A stretch of 7,633 nucleotides of DNA, taken from NCBI GenBank assembly GCA_030665535.1, contig DAOUZU010000044.1, forward strand, positions 1 through 7,633, written 5' to 3'. Below the pieces are notes generated by a model. It did not search any database. It had not been told where the DNA came from and saw nothing but the letters and a program-made list of their open reading frames with translations. Position 1 is the first letter of the stretch, and the number at the start of each line of letters is the position of its first letter. This DNA comes from Dehalococcoidia bacterium (GTDB taxonomy: Bacteria; Chloroflexota; Dehalococcoidia; Dehalococcoidales; JAUXAE01). The translations under genes were made by a program, and so were the position numbers. Shown in pieces: positions 6,515-7,633 of this stretch.

Positions 6515-7444
6515 TTGGCGGTTAAAATATCCGTTATCGGTGCCGGCAATGTCGGCGCTACGCTGGCCCAGCGGCTGGCGGAGGAAGACCTGGGCGATGT
6601 CGTCCTGCTGGATGTAGTCGAGGGAGTGCCCCAAGGCAAGGCCCTGGATATACAGCAATCGGCGGCCATCGTTGGTTTCAGGGGCTCCATAACCGGCACC
6701 AACAGCTACCGCCACACCGCCGGCTCGGACGTGGTCGTCATAACCGCCGGCGCCTCGCGGCAGCCGGGTATGAGCCGTGACGACCTGCTTAAAGGCAACG
6801 CCAGAATTATAAACGAGGTGGTCGCCAACGTAGTCCGCTTCTCGCCCGAAGCCATAATAGTAATGGTGACCAACCCGGTAGACGCCATGACCTACCTGGC
6901 CCTGAAGCTGAGCCGTTTTCCCCGCCACCGGGTGCTGGGGCTGTCCGGTGTCCTGGACAGCGCCCGCCTGGCCAGCCTTATCGCCGCCGAGCTCAAGGTG
7001 CCGGTGGCCGCTGTCTCTGCCCTCGTCCTCGGCGAGCACGGCCAGAATATGGTGGTGCTGCCCCGACTTTCCACCGTCAGGGGGAAGCCACTGACAGATA
7101 TTTTACCACCGGAGGCGGTGGACGGCCTGGTAGCCCGGACCGTCAGCGGCGGGCTGGAGATTGTCCGCCTGCTCAAGGCGGGCAGCGCCTTCTACGCCCC
7201 TTCGGCGGCGGCGGCCCGGATGGTGGCGGCCATAATCGGTGATAAACAGGAGGTCCTGCCCTGCGCCGCTTACCTGGATGGCGAGTATGGTCTCAGGGAC
7301 ACCGTTATCGGCGTCCCGGTTAGGCTGGGCGGGAAGGGTATTGAACAGATAGTAGAGCTTGAGCTGGCCCCCGGCGAGCAGAAAGCCCTGACCGCCTCGG
7401 CGAATGCGGCCGGCAAACTGATAGAGGCTATAAAGCCGGACTAA
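6515..7444 (+). CDS. mdh: NAD-dependent malate dehydrogenase (LDH-like type)
   Basis: Interconverts malate and oxaloacetate with NAD(H), linking the oxaloacetate made by the first genes to fumarase next door; cytoplasmic. From the TTG the product is 309 residues, the usual length for the LDH-like tetrameric MDH found in Chloroflexus and many anaerobes. Seen: dinucleotide motif GAGNVG (9-14), Asp33 at the end of strand 2 (NAD selective), the mobile substrate loop SRQPGMSRDD (81-90) with Arg82 and Arg88 typical of malate rather than lactate enzymes, TNPVD (119-123) with Asn120, Asp148 and Arg151 in SGVLDSAR, and catalytic His175 in GEHG. The TTG start gives the standard AVKISVIGAGNVG N-terminus; the next Met is residue 87. 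It begins 4 bases after the isocitrate dehydrogenase stop. No missing key residue. Confidence 0.94.
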   Translation: MAVKISVIGAGNVGATLAQRLAEEDLGDVVLLDVVEGVPQGKALDIQQSAAIVGFRGSITGTNSYRHTAGSDVVVITAGASRQPGMSRDDLLKGNARIINEVVANVVRFSPEAIIVMVTNPVDAMTYLALKLSRFPRHRVLGLSGVLDSARLASLIAAELKVPVAAVSALVLGEHGQNMVVLPRLSTVRGKPLTDILPPEAVDGLVARTVSGGLEIVRLLKAGSAFYAPSAAAARMVAAIIGDKQEVLPCAAYLDGEYGLRDTVIGVPVRLGGKGIEQIVELELAPGEQKALTASANAAGKLIEAIKPD

Positions 7445-7448
7445 GAAA

Positions 7449-7633
7449 ATGAGAGAGATAAAGGCCAGCGACATAACCGGGGCCGTGGCCGGCCTGTGCC
7501 GTCAGGCCTGTTACGAGTTGGACGAGGATGTGCTCACCGCCCTGGGTAACGCCCGCCGGGCGGAGGAATCATCGCTGGGCCGGGAGGCGCTGGACCAGAT
7601 AATAGAGAACGCCGCTATTGCCCGGCAGGGGGT
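7449..7633 (+). CDS. Fumarate hydratase class I, alpha subunit/N-terminal part (partial, runs off the window)
   Basis: Interconverts malate and fumarate using an oxygen-sensitive [4Fe-4S] cluster. Only the first 61 codons are present. They read MREIKASDITGAVAGLC, then YELDEDVLTAL, EESSLGREAL and LDQIIENAAIARQ, which match the typical N-terminus of the fumarate hydratase/L-tartrate dehydratase alpha family. The first cluster cysteine, usually in a PLCQDTG motif, would fall just past the edge. The ATG lies 4 bases after the malate dehydrogenase stop, with no clear SD, so translation probably depends on coupling. L(+)-tartrate dehydratase alpha is the family alternative, but the neighbouring malate dehydrogenase favours fumarase. 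A beta subunit gene is expected next if the enzyme is split. Confidence 0.85.
   Translation, partial: MREIKASDITGAVAGLCRQACYELDEDVLTALGNARRAEESSLGREALDQIIENAAIARQG

Noticed and set aside
5914..6702. 262-residue minus-strand open frame across the isocitrate/malate dehydrogenase junction
   Set aside because: It overlaps two well-supported genes including their start/stop signals and has no recognisable family features.

Overview
The window is one unbroken, co-directional block of central-carbon genes on the + strand, packed almost end to end. It appears to be led by one promoter near the left edge and runs off the right edge inside a fumarate hydratase gene. Base composition is GC-rich (about 60% by eye). 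The organism looks like an anaerobic bacterium: the aconitase is a split LeuC/LeuD-type enzyme, the fumarase is the oxygen-labile Fe-S class I type, and the malate dehydrogenase is the compact ~309-residue LDH-like type. With the frequent TTG starts, this set resembles anaerobic Chloroflexota (Dehalococcoidia-like). That placement is an inference and was not tested; syntrophic Firmicutes or deltaproteobacteria are alternatives.

Layout: 1-108 holds a candidate extended -10 promoter (43-72) and an SD sequence. 109-1659 encodes a biotin-dependent acyl-CoA carboxyltransferase (PccB/MmdA/12S family). 1672-1773 is a 33-residue Ala/Glu-rich small protein with an excellent ribosome binding site. 1776-3644 encodes a pyruvate/oxaloacetate carboxyltransferase fused to a C-terminal biotinyl domain (PycB/OadA/5S + 1.3S). 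3671-4924 and 4925-5428 are the large and small subunits of an aconitase-family hydro-lyase. 5428-6510 is isocitrate dehydrogenase with NADP-type residues. 6515-7444 is malate dehydrogenase. 7449-7633 is the start of a class I fumarate hydratase alpha subunit.

How they fit together: the first three genes supply an acyl-CoA carboxyltransferase, a keto-acid carboxyltransferase and a biotin carrier. This is the part list of methylmalonyl-CoA:pyruvate transcarboxylase, and no biotin carboxylase is present in the window. Such an enzyme would make oxaloacetate from pyruvate, using methylmalonyl-CoA as carboxyl donor. Oxaloacetate can then go by malate dehydrogenase and fumarase towards fumarate/succinate, the reductive arm that regenerates methylmalonyl-CoA. 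It can also go by citrate, aconitase and isocitrate dehydrogenase to 2-oxoglutarate. No citrate synthase lies in the window. The alternative is that the two carboxyltransferases form separate propionyl-CoA and pyruvate carboxylases using a biotin carboxylase encoded elsewhere.

No RNA genes, mobile elements, CRISPR arrays or internal terminators were seen. There is no gene-free stretch longer than about 110 bases. The least ordinary elements are the 33-residue small protein and the transcarboxylase-like subunit set.
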